Under the pieces are notes generated by a model that searched no databases, was not told the DNA's origin, and saw nothing but the letters and a program-made list of their open reading frames with translations. Shown here piece after piece: positions 13,531 to 22,260 of a stretch of DNA of 40,335 nucleotides. Numbering within the stretch: position 1 is the stretch's first letter; the number at the start of each line of letters is the position of its first letter. The translations under genes and the position numbers were made by a program. Source of the DNA: a virus; IMG/VR virus record IMGVR_UViG_3300047586_000121, positions 1-40,335 of that record. One strand, 5' to 3'.

Positions 13531-16500
13531 GAGGACCTCGAGGGGATGGCTATTGGAGCCGTCACAACGGCCGGAGCGAGTATCGAGAGCAAAGCCTCTG
13601 CGGCAGACGTGGCGGCGTAAGTGAGCGCGGTGAGAGCATCAACGGACGCGGTGGCTGAACCGGTCAAGTCGTCAAGGGCTGTCGTGGTAGTGGCGGCCGA
13701 GTTGGCGAGAGTCCCCGTGGCCCCGGTTGCCGCCTGCAGTGCGAGGGTCTGCGCATCTAGCGCCGCCTTGAGCGTGGCGTTCGCGTCTGCAGCCTCCTTC
13801 TCCCACCCGGCGATCTTCGCTTGCGCCGTGTCCTCGACCGTCTTCAGCCAGCCCTCCACCCACGCCCTGTATGCGTAGTCGGCGGTGTTGCCGGTCGCGT
13901 CGGCGTTGAGGCTCCACAGCGATTGGCTGTACTTCAGAATCTCCGTCATGATCGTGTTGACCTGCTCGCCGGATGTAGCCCCGCCAAGTTGCGCTTGCAG
14001 GGCGGCGAGTTGGTCCTTGTAGAACGCAGCCAGGTCCGTCGGGCCGGCTTCCTTTGCCTTCTGCTCCGCCCATCCTGCGTACGTGTCCGAGACCGACTTT
14101 GCGATGCCCTTGCTGTAGCCTTCGAGCTGCGAGATGTACTGGAGCGTGGCGTTGTACTGCTGCTGGCCGAGCGTCACGAGTTCCTGTGCGTTGGCAACCT
14201 GCTCCGATGAGAACAATTTGTCGGTGTTCGCCGTCAGGTCCTTCACCCGGTCCATCACATCGGAGAACCCGGAGAGGAACCCCTCGCGCAACGTCTCATT
14301 CACCTTCGCGCGCAACTCGTCCGGCGTGGAGCCGAGCAGTTTGCTCGTGTCGGTCAGGCCAACAAGCGCGGTGACGAAGTCCTTGAGAGCGCTCATCGCC
14401 TTGGCGAAGGTCTCCGTGTCGAACGCCCCCATGAGTTGACCGGCGCGCGCGCCCGAGACGCCCATGCCAGTGAGGCCAGCGGTCAGCATTGGCGTGTAGG
14501 CCTTGAGGACGAGTTGCGGGAGGATATTATTCAGCATGTCCGACATGATCTTGCTGGCGTCGGTCGTGTTCCCGCTGTAGTACGCGCCCATCCCGGCCGG
14601 GATGGTCGTGAAGTCGGTCTTCATCGTCTTGAGCACGTCGCGGAACCCAAGCGTGGTACTCATCAAGGCTTCGTTGACCTGTTTCGCCTGGTTCTGCATC
14701 GTGCTGGTGTCCGGCCCTCCATAGCCGAACAGAACCTTGGAAGTGTCGAGGCCCGCGGTGATGTTGTAGAAGTAGTCCTTCGCACCTGAGGATGAGAAGT
14801 AGGCGATCAGGCCGCCGACGAGTGCGCCGACAACGGCGCCGATCGCGGTTCCAATACCAGGAACGATCGAACCAATCTCAGCGCCAGAAACTGCACCCGA
14901 GACCATTCCACCGACCACGCCGATGGTTCGATTCTGCGTAGCCTGCGCGTAGAACGAGAGGGCGGTACCGAACGCGGCGCCGGCCGCCTCCCACTTCTGC
15001 GTGCTGGTCATGTCGCCCCAGCCGCCCTGGAGGATTCCCTGGAACCCCTTGTCACCAGAGAGCGGGCCCGCGCCACCGAATAGCGCTTCCTTCATCGTGT
15101 CGGAGAGCAGGGTCGCAGCCGTTGCCGCCAAGGCGCGCCACGTCTTGTCCCAATCCTTCGAGAAGTCAACACGAGTGAACGCGTCGTTGACCGCCGCCGC
15201 AAATCCGTAGGAGAGGATCTTCCCGCCGTAGGTGACGATCTCGTTGAAGTACGCATCGAGGGTCGCCTGCTGAATCATCTGGAGCGTGATCGTGACTACC
15301 GGCCGCGTGACGGACGCCTTATCGAGCTGAACATTCAACGCCTGAAGGAGCGTGATGTTCGTCGTGTAGACCTTGTTTACGTCGCCGAGCACCTGCTCAG
15401 TGGCCGCGAGTTGTCCGCGGTGGATCGCCTCCTTCGACGCCGCGTCCTCGATGTACTTTGTGACGCCGAGTTGCATCTGGCCGAGCGTGGCGAGCGCCTC
15501 TTGCCGGTCGTTTTCCCTCTGCCGCACGACATCGAGCTCGCCGCCGAGCGTGTTGAGCGCCGCGCGGTAGTCCTCTTCGGAGATCGCCTCGGCCTCGTAC
15601 GCGCCCCTGAGCGTCTTCAGCTTTTCGTTGTAGTCGTCCGTCGCCCTGCGCACCGGGTCGAGTGACTGCAGCAACTTGTCGAGTGCCTTTTGTTGCTCCT
15701 CTGTGAAGCCGGTAGCCTTGTCGGTCGCTGTGGCGGCCGCGTCCTCCGCGATCTTCTTTTTCTCCAGTTCGGCGTTGGCAGCGGCCAGCATAGCGGTGGA
15801 GTTGCCGATCGCGATCCTGTATTTTTCTATGGCTGCCGTGTCGTCCCCGGCCGCCTTCGCCGAGTCCTTCATTCGAGCGATCGATGTTTGAAGCAGGGTG
15901 ATCTGGCCCTGGAGTCCCGCGGTATTCATCAGGACCAATGCGGACTTGTACTGGTTGATCTTCTCGGTGTCCGACTCGGTGAACATCCCCCCGATGAGCG
16001 CGATCGCCGCCGTGAGCGGGTCTCTCGCGTCCATCAACTTCCCCACCGTCTCCGAGAGGCGCTCGCCCCACACCTTCGTTGCAAGGGCCGCGTCCGTCAC
16101 CGACCCGGTCCAGAAGTCCACGACCGTTTTGAGGCCCGTCACCTGGAGAATGACGCCGCCGCCTGCCTCCTTCAACACGCCGAACTGTGTCGTCATCTTT
16201 TCCAACGAGCCAGAGGTTGTGGACGCCATCGCCGCGTCGAGGCCGCTCACCCGGGCCTCAACGTCCTTGAGGATCGCCGCGTCCGCGGACTGAATGTCGC
16301 CCGCCGCGACGAAGGCCGCAATCTGCTCCTTCTCCGTCTCGGTCAAAACGATGTGCGCCCTGCGGAGCCCCAGCGCCGCGTTCGCCGGGTTCTCCATCGC
16401 GCGGCCGAGCGCCATCGCCATGCTGCTGAGGTCGCCGCCGAACATGGCGGCCAAGTCCCCCGCCGCCTTGAGCGTCGGCTCGAACGCCGCGCCCCGCACC

Positions 16501-16895
16501 ATCGTGAAGGTCGTCAGGATCGCAGCCGCCGCCTCCACCGACTCGTGCGAGCGCCCGGTGAGGGTCTGCATATCCTGCGCCATATTTCGGATCTGGTCGC
16601 CCGTCAGCCCGGCTGAGTAGCCCGTCGCCCTGAGCGCCGCGTCGAGCCGGACGACGGAGTCTTCGGCTGACATCGCCTCCGTGATCGAGTCCTTGATCGC
16701 CCCGAAGGCGGCCGTCACCGTGACGTACGAGCCAAACCCAGCGACGAGGCTCTGCCAATGGTCTTGAAGGAAGCCGAATTGACTCCCCGCGTCCTGGGAG
16801 GACTGCCCAACCTCGCCTTTGAACGCGCGGAGGTTCGTGATCGCGCCCGACGCGTCGAGTTCCGCCTTGAAGAGGATGTCGGCGTTATTCGGCAT
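13527..16895 (-). CDS. Tape measure protein
   Basis: 1122 residues from ATG 16895. Long helical and coiled-coil character; an N-terminal segment (ALRATGYSAGLTGDQIRNMA, ALGRAMENPANAALGLRRAH) typical of phage tape-measure proteins; and a glycine/alanine-rich hydrophobic stretch near residues 645-700 (GAEIGSIVPGIGTAIGAVVG) of the kind that inserts in membranes. It sits between the tail chaperones and the tail-tip genes as usual. At about 1.5 angstrom per residue the length suggests a tail near 170 nm, which is an estimate. Confidence 0.95.
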   Translation of the reverse strand: MPNNADILFKAELDASGAITNLRAFKGEVGQSSQDAGSQFGFLQDHWQSLVAGFGSYVTVTAAFGAIKDSITEAMSAEDSVVRLDAALRATGYSAGLTGDQIRNMAQDMQTLTGRSHESVEAAAAILTTFTMVRGAAFEPTLKAAGDLAAMFGGDLSSMAMALGRAMENPANAALGLRRAHIVLTETEKEQIAAFVAAGDIQSADAAILKDVEARVSGLDAAMASTTSGSLEKMTTQFGVLKEAGGGVILQVTGLKTVVDFWTGSVTDAALATKVWGERLSETVGKLMDARDPLTAAIALIGGMFTESDTEKINQYKSALVLMNTAGLQGQITLLQTSIARMKDSAKAAGDDTAAIEKYRIAIGNSTAMLAAANAELEKKKIAEDAAATATDKATGFTEEQQKALDKLLQSLDPVRRATDDYNEKLKTLRGAYEAEAISEEDYRAALNTLGGELDVVRQRENDRQEALATLGQMQLGVTKYIEDAASKEAIHRGQLAATEQVLGDVNKVYTTNITLLQALNVQLDKASVTRPVVTITLQMIQQATLDAYFNEIVTYGGKILSYGFAAAVNDAFTRVDFSKDWDKTWRALAATAATLLSDTMKEALFGGAGPLSGDKGFQGILQGGWGDMTSTQKWEAAGAAFGTALSFYAQATQNRTIGVVGGMVSGAVSGAEIGSIVPGIGTAIGAVVGALVGGLIAYFSSSGAKDYFYNITAGLDTSKVLFGYGGPDTSTMQNQAKQVNEALMSTTLGFRDVLKTMKTDFTTIPAGMGAYYSGNTTDASKIMSDMLNNILPQLVLKAYTPMLTAGLTGMGVSGARAGQLMGAFDTETFAKAMSALKDFVTALVGLTDTSKLLGSTPDELRAKVNETLREGFLSGFSDVMDRVKDLTANTDKLFSSEQVANAQELVTLGQQQYNATLQYISQLEGYSKGIAKSVSDTYAGWAEQKAKEAGPTDLAAFYKDQLAALQAQLGGATSGEQVNTIMTEILKYSQSLWSLNADATGNTADYAYRAWVEGWLKTVEDTAQAKIAGWEKEAADANATLKAALDAQTLALQAATGATGTLANSAATTTTALDDLTGSATASVDALTALTYAATSAAEALLSILAPAVVTAPIAIPSRSS

Positions 16896-17729
16896 GGCGG
16901 GTCTTCTTGTCCTTGGCCTGATCGCGTCGCTTGGAGGAGACCGCCAGGAACGCGCTCTCGATCACCTGAAGCCCGGCCCATACGGCCGGCGTGTCAAGGT
17001 CGGGGGAGCCTTGGAGCCGAGCGGCCACGCCTTCGTATCGCATCCCCACCGCCCCTCCGAAGGTCACGTTCCACTGACTCGCGACCAGTTCCCATGCTTC
17101 CCAGCACTGCCACTCCCAGGATCCTAGTTTTGCGCGCCATCCTGATTCGGGGCCGAACTTGAACCGACGAACGGCGGAGGCGAAGAGCCTTTTTTTGCCG
17201 CGTCTTTCGAGAGCCCGCGCTCGCGCGCCCTCCCCAGCACCAGGAAGAACACGTCGAGGGCGTGACACAGGCCGTCGCGCAGCTTCGGCCCGTACTCCAG
17301 GCCGACAACCTCGCCGGCATCCGTCACGCCGAGCAGTGTCCGACCGCCCTTGATGATCTCCTCGCCAAGCGCAAGCCTCATGTCGAGGTCGAGTAGTGTT
17401 TTTCCGGTTCCGGTGGACGCCTTACCTTTGCAGACCGGGCACGGCTTCCTGACCACTACACCGGCTGCGATCTCCGCGGCCTTGTCCGTCACGTCCGCGT
17501 CGGCGTTGATCTCTGCGATCTCCAGAACCGTCATCGGCCTGACCTCGGGTACTTCAGTGGTGCCGTCGCACCGGCGGCAGATGCCGAAGCGCTCCTCCAT
17601 GCCGGCCAGGTCTCCCTGGGTGAACGGCTTGATGAGTAGTTCGGCGACGGGCTGCCCCTCGCCGTTGATCTCAGGGAACTTCTCCCAGGAAGGCTCCTGG
17701 AAGCCACTCTGTACGCTCGCTGGCAACAT
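16885..17729 (-). CDS. Tail assembly chaperone GT, -1 frameshift product
   Basis: Ribosomes translating the G-like gene can slip -1 on A-AAA-AAA (plus-strand T-run 17190-17196) and enter the overlapping frame, which reads on from the slip as KKRLFASAVRRFKFG to ...AKDKKTRHAE and stops at 16885. The added C-terminal domain of about 100 residues contains WEWQCWEAWELVASQW. In lambda and most long-tailed phages G and GT are made this way just upstream of the tape measure gene, as here. The downstream frame has no good start of its own near the overlap. Confidence 0.85.
17124..17729 (-). CDS. Tail assembly chaperone G-like protein
   Basis: 201 residues from ATG 17729 (GGAGGAACGACA upstream; an in-frame GTG at 17753 lacks such a site). 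It begins with EPSWEKFPEINGEGQPVAEL, a typical chaperone start. It carries two Cys pairs, CRRC (near residue 54) and CPVC (near residue 98), which may form a zinc site unusual for this role. It lies between the tube gene and the tape measure gene and ends after the slippery run, so non-shifted ribosomes make this short form. Confidence 0.85.
   Translation of the reverse strand: MLPASVQSGFQEPSWEKFPEINGEGQPVAELLIKPFTQGDLAGMEERFGICRRCDGTTEVPEVRPMTVLEIAEINADADVTDKAAEIAAGVVVRKPCPVCKGKASTGTGKTLLDLDMRLALGEEIIKGGRTLLGVTDAGEVVGLEYGPKLRDGLCHALDVFFLVLGRARERGLSKDAAKKGSSPPPFVGSSSAPNQDGAQN
17190..17196 (-). other. Slippery heptamer for programmed -1 frameshift
   Basis: On the minus strand the codons are GCA AAA AAA GGC, so the heptamer A AAA AAA allows both tRNAs to re-pair after a -1 slip and read AGG CTC TTC. 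It lies inside the overlap of the two chaperone frames. Confidence 0.8.
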
Positions 17730-17760
17730 TGTCGTTCCTCCGTTTCGATTCACTCCTCGC

Positions 17761-18765
17761 TTACTGCATGAGGCCGATGTACGTGGCCGTCAGGTTGACC
17801 AGGTTCACGGCGATGCTCGTCGCATCGGCGCCGTCCTGGTAGTAGCCGTATCCCTCGATGGTGACCTCGCGCTCGTTCGTCCCGGCGGCGACCGTGTCCA
17901 CGGCCGTCCGATAGATCATCTGCTCGGGGAACAGGAACGACAGAAAGTGAGCGGGCGTGGTTGGGTGGTAGTACTTGAACTCGACCTTGTGCTCCGCCTC
18001 GCCTGTGGCGAGTACCATCAGCGTGTCGGCGTCCTCACGCAGACCCGTGAGGCTCACGGAACAGGTGGTCACGCCACCGAACAGGATGTACTTGGCGAAC
18101 CTGTCCCCGTTCGGGATGTAGCGGACGGAGACCTGGCGCTGGATGGAGAACTTGCCGGAGACGGCGAAGTCGGACTGCGCGGTGTCGATGAGGATTCGCG
18201 CGTCCGCCATGTTCCAGAACGCGTCGGTGTACGCGGCTGGGGTCGCCTGCTCACGCGAGGCTGTGCCGAAGTTGCCTTTGCCCATGCCCGCGACGGTGAA
18301 CGTGAGGCCCGCCTCGGTATCGGTCGTATCGATGTCGCCCTCGACGCCGACGATGGCGCACCCGTCTACAACTTCGCCCTTGGCCGCCTCGGTATCCCAC
18401 GACTCGAAGCCGCAGGACAGACCGTCGGTGTGAACGGCGCCCGGCTTCATCTTGAACGTGTGGACGTAGGGCGAGCCGGCGACGGCGTAGTTCGGGAACA
18501 TCTTGAACAGCAGAAGGCCGATGGCCGCCCTCTCGATGGGGACCACCAGCTTGTCCCCGTCCATGTGGAACCTGCCGCGCGGCGGCTGCGCCGGGTTGAT
18601 GTCGCCGCGCAGCACGCGCGACTTCCCGATCGTCTGGGTCCGCCCGAGGTTGTGCGAGATCAACGGGAGCGTCCCCGCCTTCGTGACCGGCGACGGCCTT
18701 GTCCCGGCTGTGACCTCGCCCCAGATGGCGAGGGTGTTCTGCGGTGCGGTTCGGATGATGGCCAT
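17761..18765 (-). CDS. Major tail tube protein (Phage_tube_2-like)
   Basis: 334 residues. Motifs of the long siphovirus tube family: SRVLRGDINPAQPPRG, GDKLVVPIERAAIGLLL, YVHTFKMKPG, LSCGFESWDTEA, DGCAIVGVEGDIDTT. It lies directly upstream of the tail chaperones, in the conserved tube-chaperone-tape measure order. It forms the tail tube by ring stacking. Confidence 0.88.
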   Translation of the reverse strand: MAIIRTAPQNTLAIWGEVTAGTRPSPVTKAGTLPLISHNLGRTQTIGKSRVLRGDINPAQPPRGRFHMDGDKLVVPIERAAIGLLLFKMFPNYAVAGSPYVHTFKMKPGAVHTDGLSCGFESWDTEAAKGEVVDGCAIVGVEGDIDTTDTEAGLTFTVAGMGKGNFGTASREQATPAAYTDAFWNMADARILIDTAQSDFAVSGKFSIQRQVSVRYIPNGDRFAKYILFGGVTTCSVSLTGLREDADTLMVLATGEAEHKVEFKYYHPTTPAHFLSFLFPEQMIYRTAVDTVAAGTNEREVTIEGYGYYQDGADATSIAVNLVNLTATYIGLMQ

Positions 18766-18768
18766 GGC

Positions 18769-18996
18769 CTACTCCTTTTCCTTCCTGCGGAATGCCTTCT
18801 CAGGATCCGCGTCCTGTACTTGGTTGACCGGCTCGACGATGACGCCGTGCTGCCGCATCGACCGCGCCTGGTCCTCGGTCAACTCCACCGGCTCGGAGGG
18901 GGTTGTGGTGATCTTCAGCGTCTCCAGCCCCCAGAACGTCCGGCAGTCCGCCGCGAAGGCGTCGTCCTCTGCCAACTTCACGATGTACCTCGCCAT
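18769..18996 (-). CDS. Small tail-region protein, function unknown
   Basis: 75 residues, 3 bp upstream of the tube gene. Begins MARYIVKLAEDDAF and ends in a charged tail (DPEKAFRRKEKE). Small proteins of this type often precede the tube gene in such phages, but I know no function. Confidence 0.7.
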   Translation of the reverse strand: MARYIVKLAEDDAFAADCRTFWGLETLKITTTPSEPVELTEDQARSMRQHGVIVEPVNQVQDADPEKAFRRKEKE

Positions 18997-19006
18997 AACT
19001 CCTCCC

Positions 19007-19945
19007 TTATCCCGCCTGCCAGTAACTCCATCGCTGGGCGTACAGGAGGCCGCCCGCGGGTAACTTCTCGATCAGGATTGCCTCGTCAACGGCCCTTAGG
19101 ATTCGGTGCGCGGTTCCGACCGTCACCTCAAGGCCCATGAGCGCGTCTGCTCCGGTCTCCATGAGCGAGAACACGTCCGTGCCTGCGGCGAGGCCCGGGT
19201 ATGGCCCAGCGCCCGCGTAGTAGACGATCCACGAACGGTCGCAGTTCTGCCGCTTGCCATTGACCGTCGTGCGCCTCGCCTCGAACTTCCGGCCCTCGAA
19301 TCCGACGCCGACCGAGGGCAGCCGCCTAAGGATCGCGTCAAACGCCTCCTTCGTGTTGATGGTCTCGATGGTCACCGGCCCCCATGCGGGCCCCAGAACC
19401 CAGGCACCAAGGGTGGTCGTCTGCGCGATCTGCAGGCAGTCGAGCCAGAAGGTCGCGGCTGCTATCCCGGTGGTCTGTACCGACATTGCCGAGTAGAACG
19501 CCGTCGCGGGAGCCATCATGGTGACGGAGAACCGCGCCCACGTTCCTACCGGCAACGTGAACGCGAAGTCGGTATGGGAAATCGCCGCGCCGGCCACCGT
19601 GTAGAACTCGATCCGCAGAACTACAGGGGTTGCCACTGCTCCCATAACCGAGACTGAGGCGACGTACGAAACGCTCGGCACGACCGGCACCCCGTCCAGG
19701 CCGGCCAAGGTCGTGGGGCCCTCACCCACTCCGATGCCGGGAGTGACAACCTTGAGCGATGCGACCCCGTCGACGAACTGCGCCGTGTCCCTCGTGATGG
19801 TCGCCCCAGCGAGTGACGCAAAGCCAGTCGTGTCCACCTCGACGGAGGACTGATTCGGCGTGAAGAGGTTCACCGCGCCCAGTCCTAACGAGGTCTGCAT
19901 CAGCGCGCGGACCATCGCGGAGCGTACGGTGGCGACTTCGCTCAT
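19007..19945 (-). CDS. Tail completion/terminator-like protein interrupted by a carbohydrate-binding-like module
   Basis: 312 residues from ATG 19945 (ATGA overlap). Residues 1-25 and about 195-312 look like one small tail-terminator-type protein (EAFDAILRRLPSVGVGFEGR, CDRSWIVYYAGAGP, DALMGLEVTVGTAHRILRAV). Between them is a module starting NLFTPNQSSVEVDTTGF with alternating beta strands, a jelly-roll/CBM-like fold, also found in the gene at 11156-12697. Position between the Mu-G-like and tube genes supports a head-tail joining role. The terminator assignment is by position. Confidence 0.65.
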   Translation of the reverse strand: MSEVATVRSAMVRALMQTSLGLGAVNLFTPNQSSVEVDTTGFASLAGATITRDTAQFVDGVASLKVVTPGIGVGEGPTTLAGLDGVPVVPSVSYVASVSVMGAVATPVVLRIEFYTVAGAAISHTDFAFTLPVGTWARFSVTMMAPATAFYSAMSVQTTGIAAATFWLDCLQIAQTTTLGAWVLGPAWGPVTIETINTKEAFDAILRRLPSVGVGFEGRKFEARRTTVNGKRQNCDRSWIVYYAGAGPYPGLAAGTDVFSLMETGADALMGLEVTVGTAHRILRAVDEAILIEKLPAGGLLYAQRWSYWQAG

Positions 19946-20472
19946 GCTCCCTCCGTCATGGTCGCGCGGCAATAATCGGTGATCTTGCCCGCGCTCGCGC
20001 TCGACAAGCCGACGAAAGATCGCTTCGGCATGATGAAACGACCGCGCCTGGAGCCAGTCTCTCCGCCGAACTGGTGGATGGCTGCATAGGGGAGGGGTGT
20101 GGTGCCACCCCAAAACATGACCTTGCCGGTGGCGCTGACCTCGTGGCCGGACCGCACGGCGCGGTGCAGCCTCCCACTATCCTCGAGGGTTGTGGTGCGC
20201 GTCGGTGACCTGAATGACTTGCCGGCAAACGCCCGCTGTTCCGCCTTGTAGAGCCTCGACTGAAATGCCGCTCGCGCCCTCCTGCTCGGTGGCCACGGGA
20301 TACCCGTGCTCGGGTCCGCCTGGTTGCGGAAGGACTGGTTGCTGTCCTTGAACACCTGGGCGTCAGCGAATGCGCCGATCTTCTCAAGGTCGCTCCCGGT
20401 CCACCGCTTCACCAGCGCGTTGACCCGCGCATCGAAGCGGGAGAGATCCGCCTTCATCGAGAAGCCGGACAT
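19942..20472 (-). CDS. Virion morphogenesis protein (Mu gpG-like)
   Basis: 176 residues. Conserved pattern of the Phage_tail_S / virion morphogenesis family: ADPSTGIPWPPSRRARA, then TTTLEDSGRLHRAVRSG, then LPYAAIHQFGGETGS, then IMPKRSFVGLS near the end. These proteins act in head-tail joining or tail completion. Overlaps neighbours at both ends. Confidence 0.85.
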   Translation of the reverse strand: MSGFSMKADLSRFDARVNALVKRWTGSDLEKIGAFADAQVFKDSNQSFRNQADPSTGIPWPPSRRARAAFQSRLYKAEQRAFAGKSFRSPTRTTTLEDSGRLHRAVRSGHEVSATGKVMFWGGTTPLPYAAIHQFGGETGSRRGRFIMPKRSFVGLSSASAGKITDYCRATMTEGA

Positions 20473-20897
20473 CAGATATCGGTCCCCCAGCCGATGTCAT
20501 CGTCAGACGAAACGGCGGTCCCACCAGAAACGAGATCCTCCGTTGAGCGCACCGCCTCCGGGGGTATGAGTTGGCGCTGCGTGATGCGTTTCAGTTCGTC
20601 CTCGGCTCCCTTCACGACGGCGTCGAGGGTGGTCTCGACCTGCGTCTCTGGCCTCCGGCTGTACAACCCGGCGAGGCAGAGCCGGGCACAGAGCGAGATC
20701 AGGAACGCCCCGGGGACAGCGACCGGCACGACGAAGCTAGCCGACAGGAGCGCCGCATCGATCCGCGCCGACGCGTTCGTGAGTGCCCCTGTCAACACGG
20801 CCGCGTCCGCTATCCCGTCCGCGTTGTCGTCGGCTAGCAGGATCAGCGTCTTGCTGTCAACGTAGGTCGTGAGATCCGCAGCAACCGCGTAGGGCAT
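20472..20897 (-). CDS. DUF1320 (Mu gp36-like) head-tail connector
   Basis: 141 residues beginning MPYAVAADLTTYVD, with ASARIDAALLSASFVVPV and a helical core (LISLCARLCLAGLYSRRPE), the usual DUF1320 pattern. It lies between the capsid genes and the Mu-G-like gene, the normal location. The acidic C-terminus (SSDDDIGWGTDI) is typical too. Confidence 0.82.
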   Translation of the reverse strand: MPYAVAADLTTYVDSKTLILLADDNADGIADAAVLTGALTNASARIDAALLSASFVVPVAVPGAFLISLCARLCLAGLYSRRPETQVETTLDAVVKGAEDELKRITQRQLIPPEAVRSTEDLVSGGTAVSSDDDIGWGTDI

Positions 20898-21175
20898 TAG
20901 ACCTTACCCTTGCCACCACGCGGCACGGCGTTGACCTCCTCAGGCGTGGCGACCATCGTCTCGACGGCCAGAGGGGCCGAGGGAGCTTCCAGGTCGTACC
21001 GATCGGTGGCGGTCATCATCACAACCTCCACCGGCTCCGTCACCGGATGAGCCTCGATCTCGATCACCATGTCAGGCGTAACCATCGCCTTGTAGCGAGG
21101 ACCGAGTGAGTCAATCGGCGTGAACGCGGGAGCGAGTCTGTCCCCGAGGATCACGTTGAACTTGAGCACCTTCAT
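20897..21175 (-). CDS. Small protein between capsid and connector genes, unknown
   Basis: 92 residues, ending in a 1-bp overlap with the DUF1320 gene. Beta-rich start (MKVLKFNVILGDRL) and a basic glycine tail (PRGGKGKV). No motif recognised; position suggests a head or connector accessory. Confidence 0.65.
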   Translation of the reverse strand: MKVLKFNVILGDRLAPAFTPIDSLGPRYKAMVTPDMVIEIEAHPVTEPVEVVMMTATDRYDLEAPSAPLAVETMVATPEEVNAVPRGGKGKV

Positions 21176-21195
21176 GAATCCTCCCTTGAGTCACG

Positions 21196-21215
21196 CGGAC
21201 CGGGAGCCGGGTCCG
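21196..21215. other. Hairpin downstream of the major capsid gene
   Basis: CGGACC...GGTCCG pair around an 8-nt loop in the 104-bp gap 21176-21279 after the capsid stop codon. No T-tract, so not a classical terminator; it might stabilise capsid mRNA. Nothing else is seen in this gap. Confidence 0.3.
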
Positions 21216-21279
21216 GTTCCGCACCGCTGGCCCGGCCCCCGCCGCCTTCATGGCCGCCCCTAGTTGCGGCCTTCGCGCC

Positions 21280-22230
21280 TTACGTCAAGACGCCGTTCAT
21301 GATGTAAATGCACGGCGCGGCGACTTCCATGTCCCACACGTTTTCGACTGAGTACCACTGCGTCTTGGCGCTCAGGTCGGGGTCACGCCAGGTCACGACG
21401 GGGAAGTCCCCGCCGCCCGGGAATCCGGTCTGCCCGAATTCCTCCACGCTGGTCATTGCCTCGGGGTCGGTTGCGGCCGCGGGGTTGACGTAGAACAGCG
21501 TGGCGTTGGCGACGTTCCAGATCCGCGCGAGCGCCGGCGCGATGCCGGCCGCTGACGCGTTGACCACGCCGCCAGGTACCACGACGTTGAGCCCGAACAC
21601 TACGGGCGGCAACTCGCCGTTGATGAGCAGCCGATCGTCGGTGAACTTGCGCAACACCCGTACCGTCGGGTCGCGCTTGAACACCTTGGCGACGAGCGGG
21701 GGGAGCAGGAGGTGCGTCGGTTCCAGACCGCAGGCCAGCAAGAATGCTTCCTTGGCCGCGTCGATGTTCGCCTCGATGACCACGTTGGCCGCCGCGTCCC
21801 ACCGGACTGCAGGCTGCGCGTGACCATAGAGTCCGGTGTTGCCGGCGATGGTGCGGAGTGCGAGTTCCTTGCCGCGCCGGATCGACCACACCATGCGCTG
21901 AATCTTGGCCCGCTCGAGGCCGGCCGGGTTCGGTGTGTTGGCGAGGTCCTCGTCGGTGATCTTCTGCTTCTTCGCGTGGGCATACGCCATGCCCGTGACC
22001 CAGGTCAACCCAGCATCGGTGTCCTGGTTGGCGGGTGCCCCCGGCGCACGCAGATCGGCCGTGTCGTCACTCGTGTACTTCCCGAGATCCCACACGCCGT
22101 ACTTGAATTCACGGTTCGCGACGGTCCTGCGGGGCACAATCTGCTCCACCGCGAACCCACCGCCAGTCCCGTACTCGACAGCGATCGCCGTGAGCAGTGG
22201 GTCTGGCCTCAGATCCCTCGGTCCTAACAT
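21280..22230 (-). CDS. Major capsid protein
   Basis: 316 residues from ATG 22230 (AGGAAGG 8 nt upstream; a TTG at 22236 is less likely). Capsid-like features: an N-terminal arm (TAIAVEYGTGGGFAVEQIVP), a helix with RRGKELALRTIAGNTGLYGH, THLLLPPLVAKVFKRDP, and a late beta segment (VTWRDPDLSAKTQWYSVENV). It lies between the decoration-like gene and the connectors. The size fits Mu-type and other HK97-fold capsids. Residues 11-54 are the donor or twin of the exact copy in the HTH gene at the circle junction. Confidence 0.85.
   Translation of the reverse strand: MLGPRDLRPDPLLTAIAVEYGTGGGFAVEQIVPRRTVANREFKYGVWDLGKYTSDDTADLRAPGAPANQDTDAGLTWVTGMAYAHAKKQKITDEDLANTPNPAGLERAKIQRMVWSIRRGKELALRTIAGNTGLYGHAQPAVRWDAAANVVIEANIDAAKEAFLLACGLEPTHLLLPPLVAKVFKRDPTVRVLRKFTDDRLLINGELPPVVFGLNVVVPGGVVNASAAGIAPALARIWNVANATLFYVNPAAATDPEAMTSVEEFGQTGFPGGGDFPVVTWRDPDLSAKTQWYSVENVWDMEVAAPCIYIMNGVLT
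22068..22201 (-). repeat. 134-bp segment of the capsid gene duplicated at the circle junction
   Basis: Identical to 40202-40335 (of which 40209-40335 equals 1-127). It encodes capsid residues 11-54 and two extra bases. The flanks differ immediately on both sides: T versus A on the left, TCTGG versus CTCGT on the right. Confidence 0.95.
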
Positions 22231-22260
22231 TGTCAAAGCCTTCCTTTCCCCTACTCACGC

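Noticed and set aside
17350-19140. Long rightward ORF (596 codons) over the tube and chaperone genes
   Set aside because: The opposite strand carries recognisable tail tube motifs and the frameshift cassette. The rightward product is Arg/Asp/His-rich without domains, the usual shadow in GC-rich DNA.
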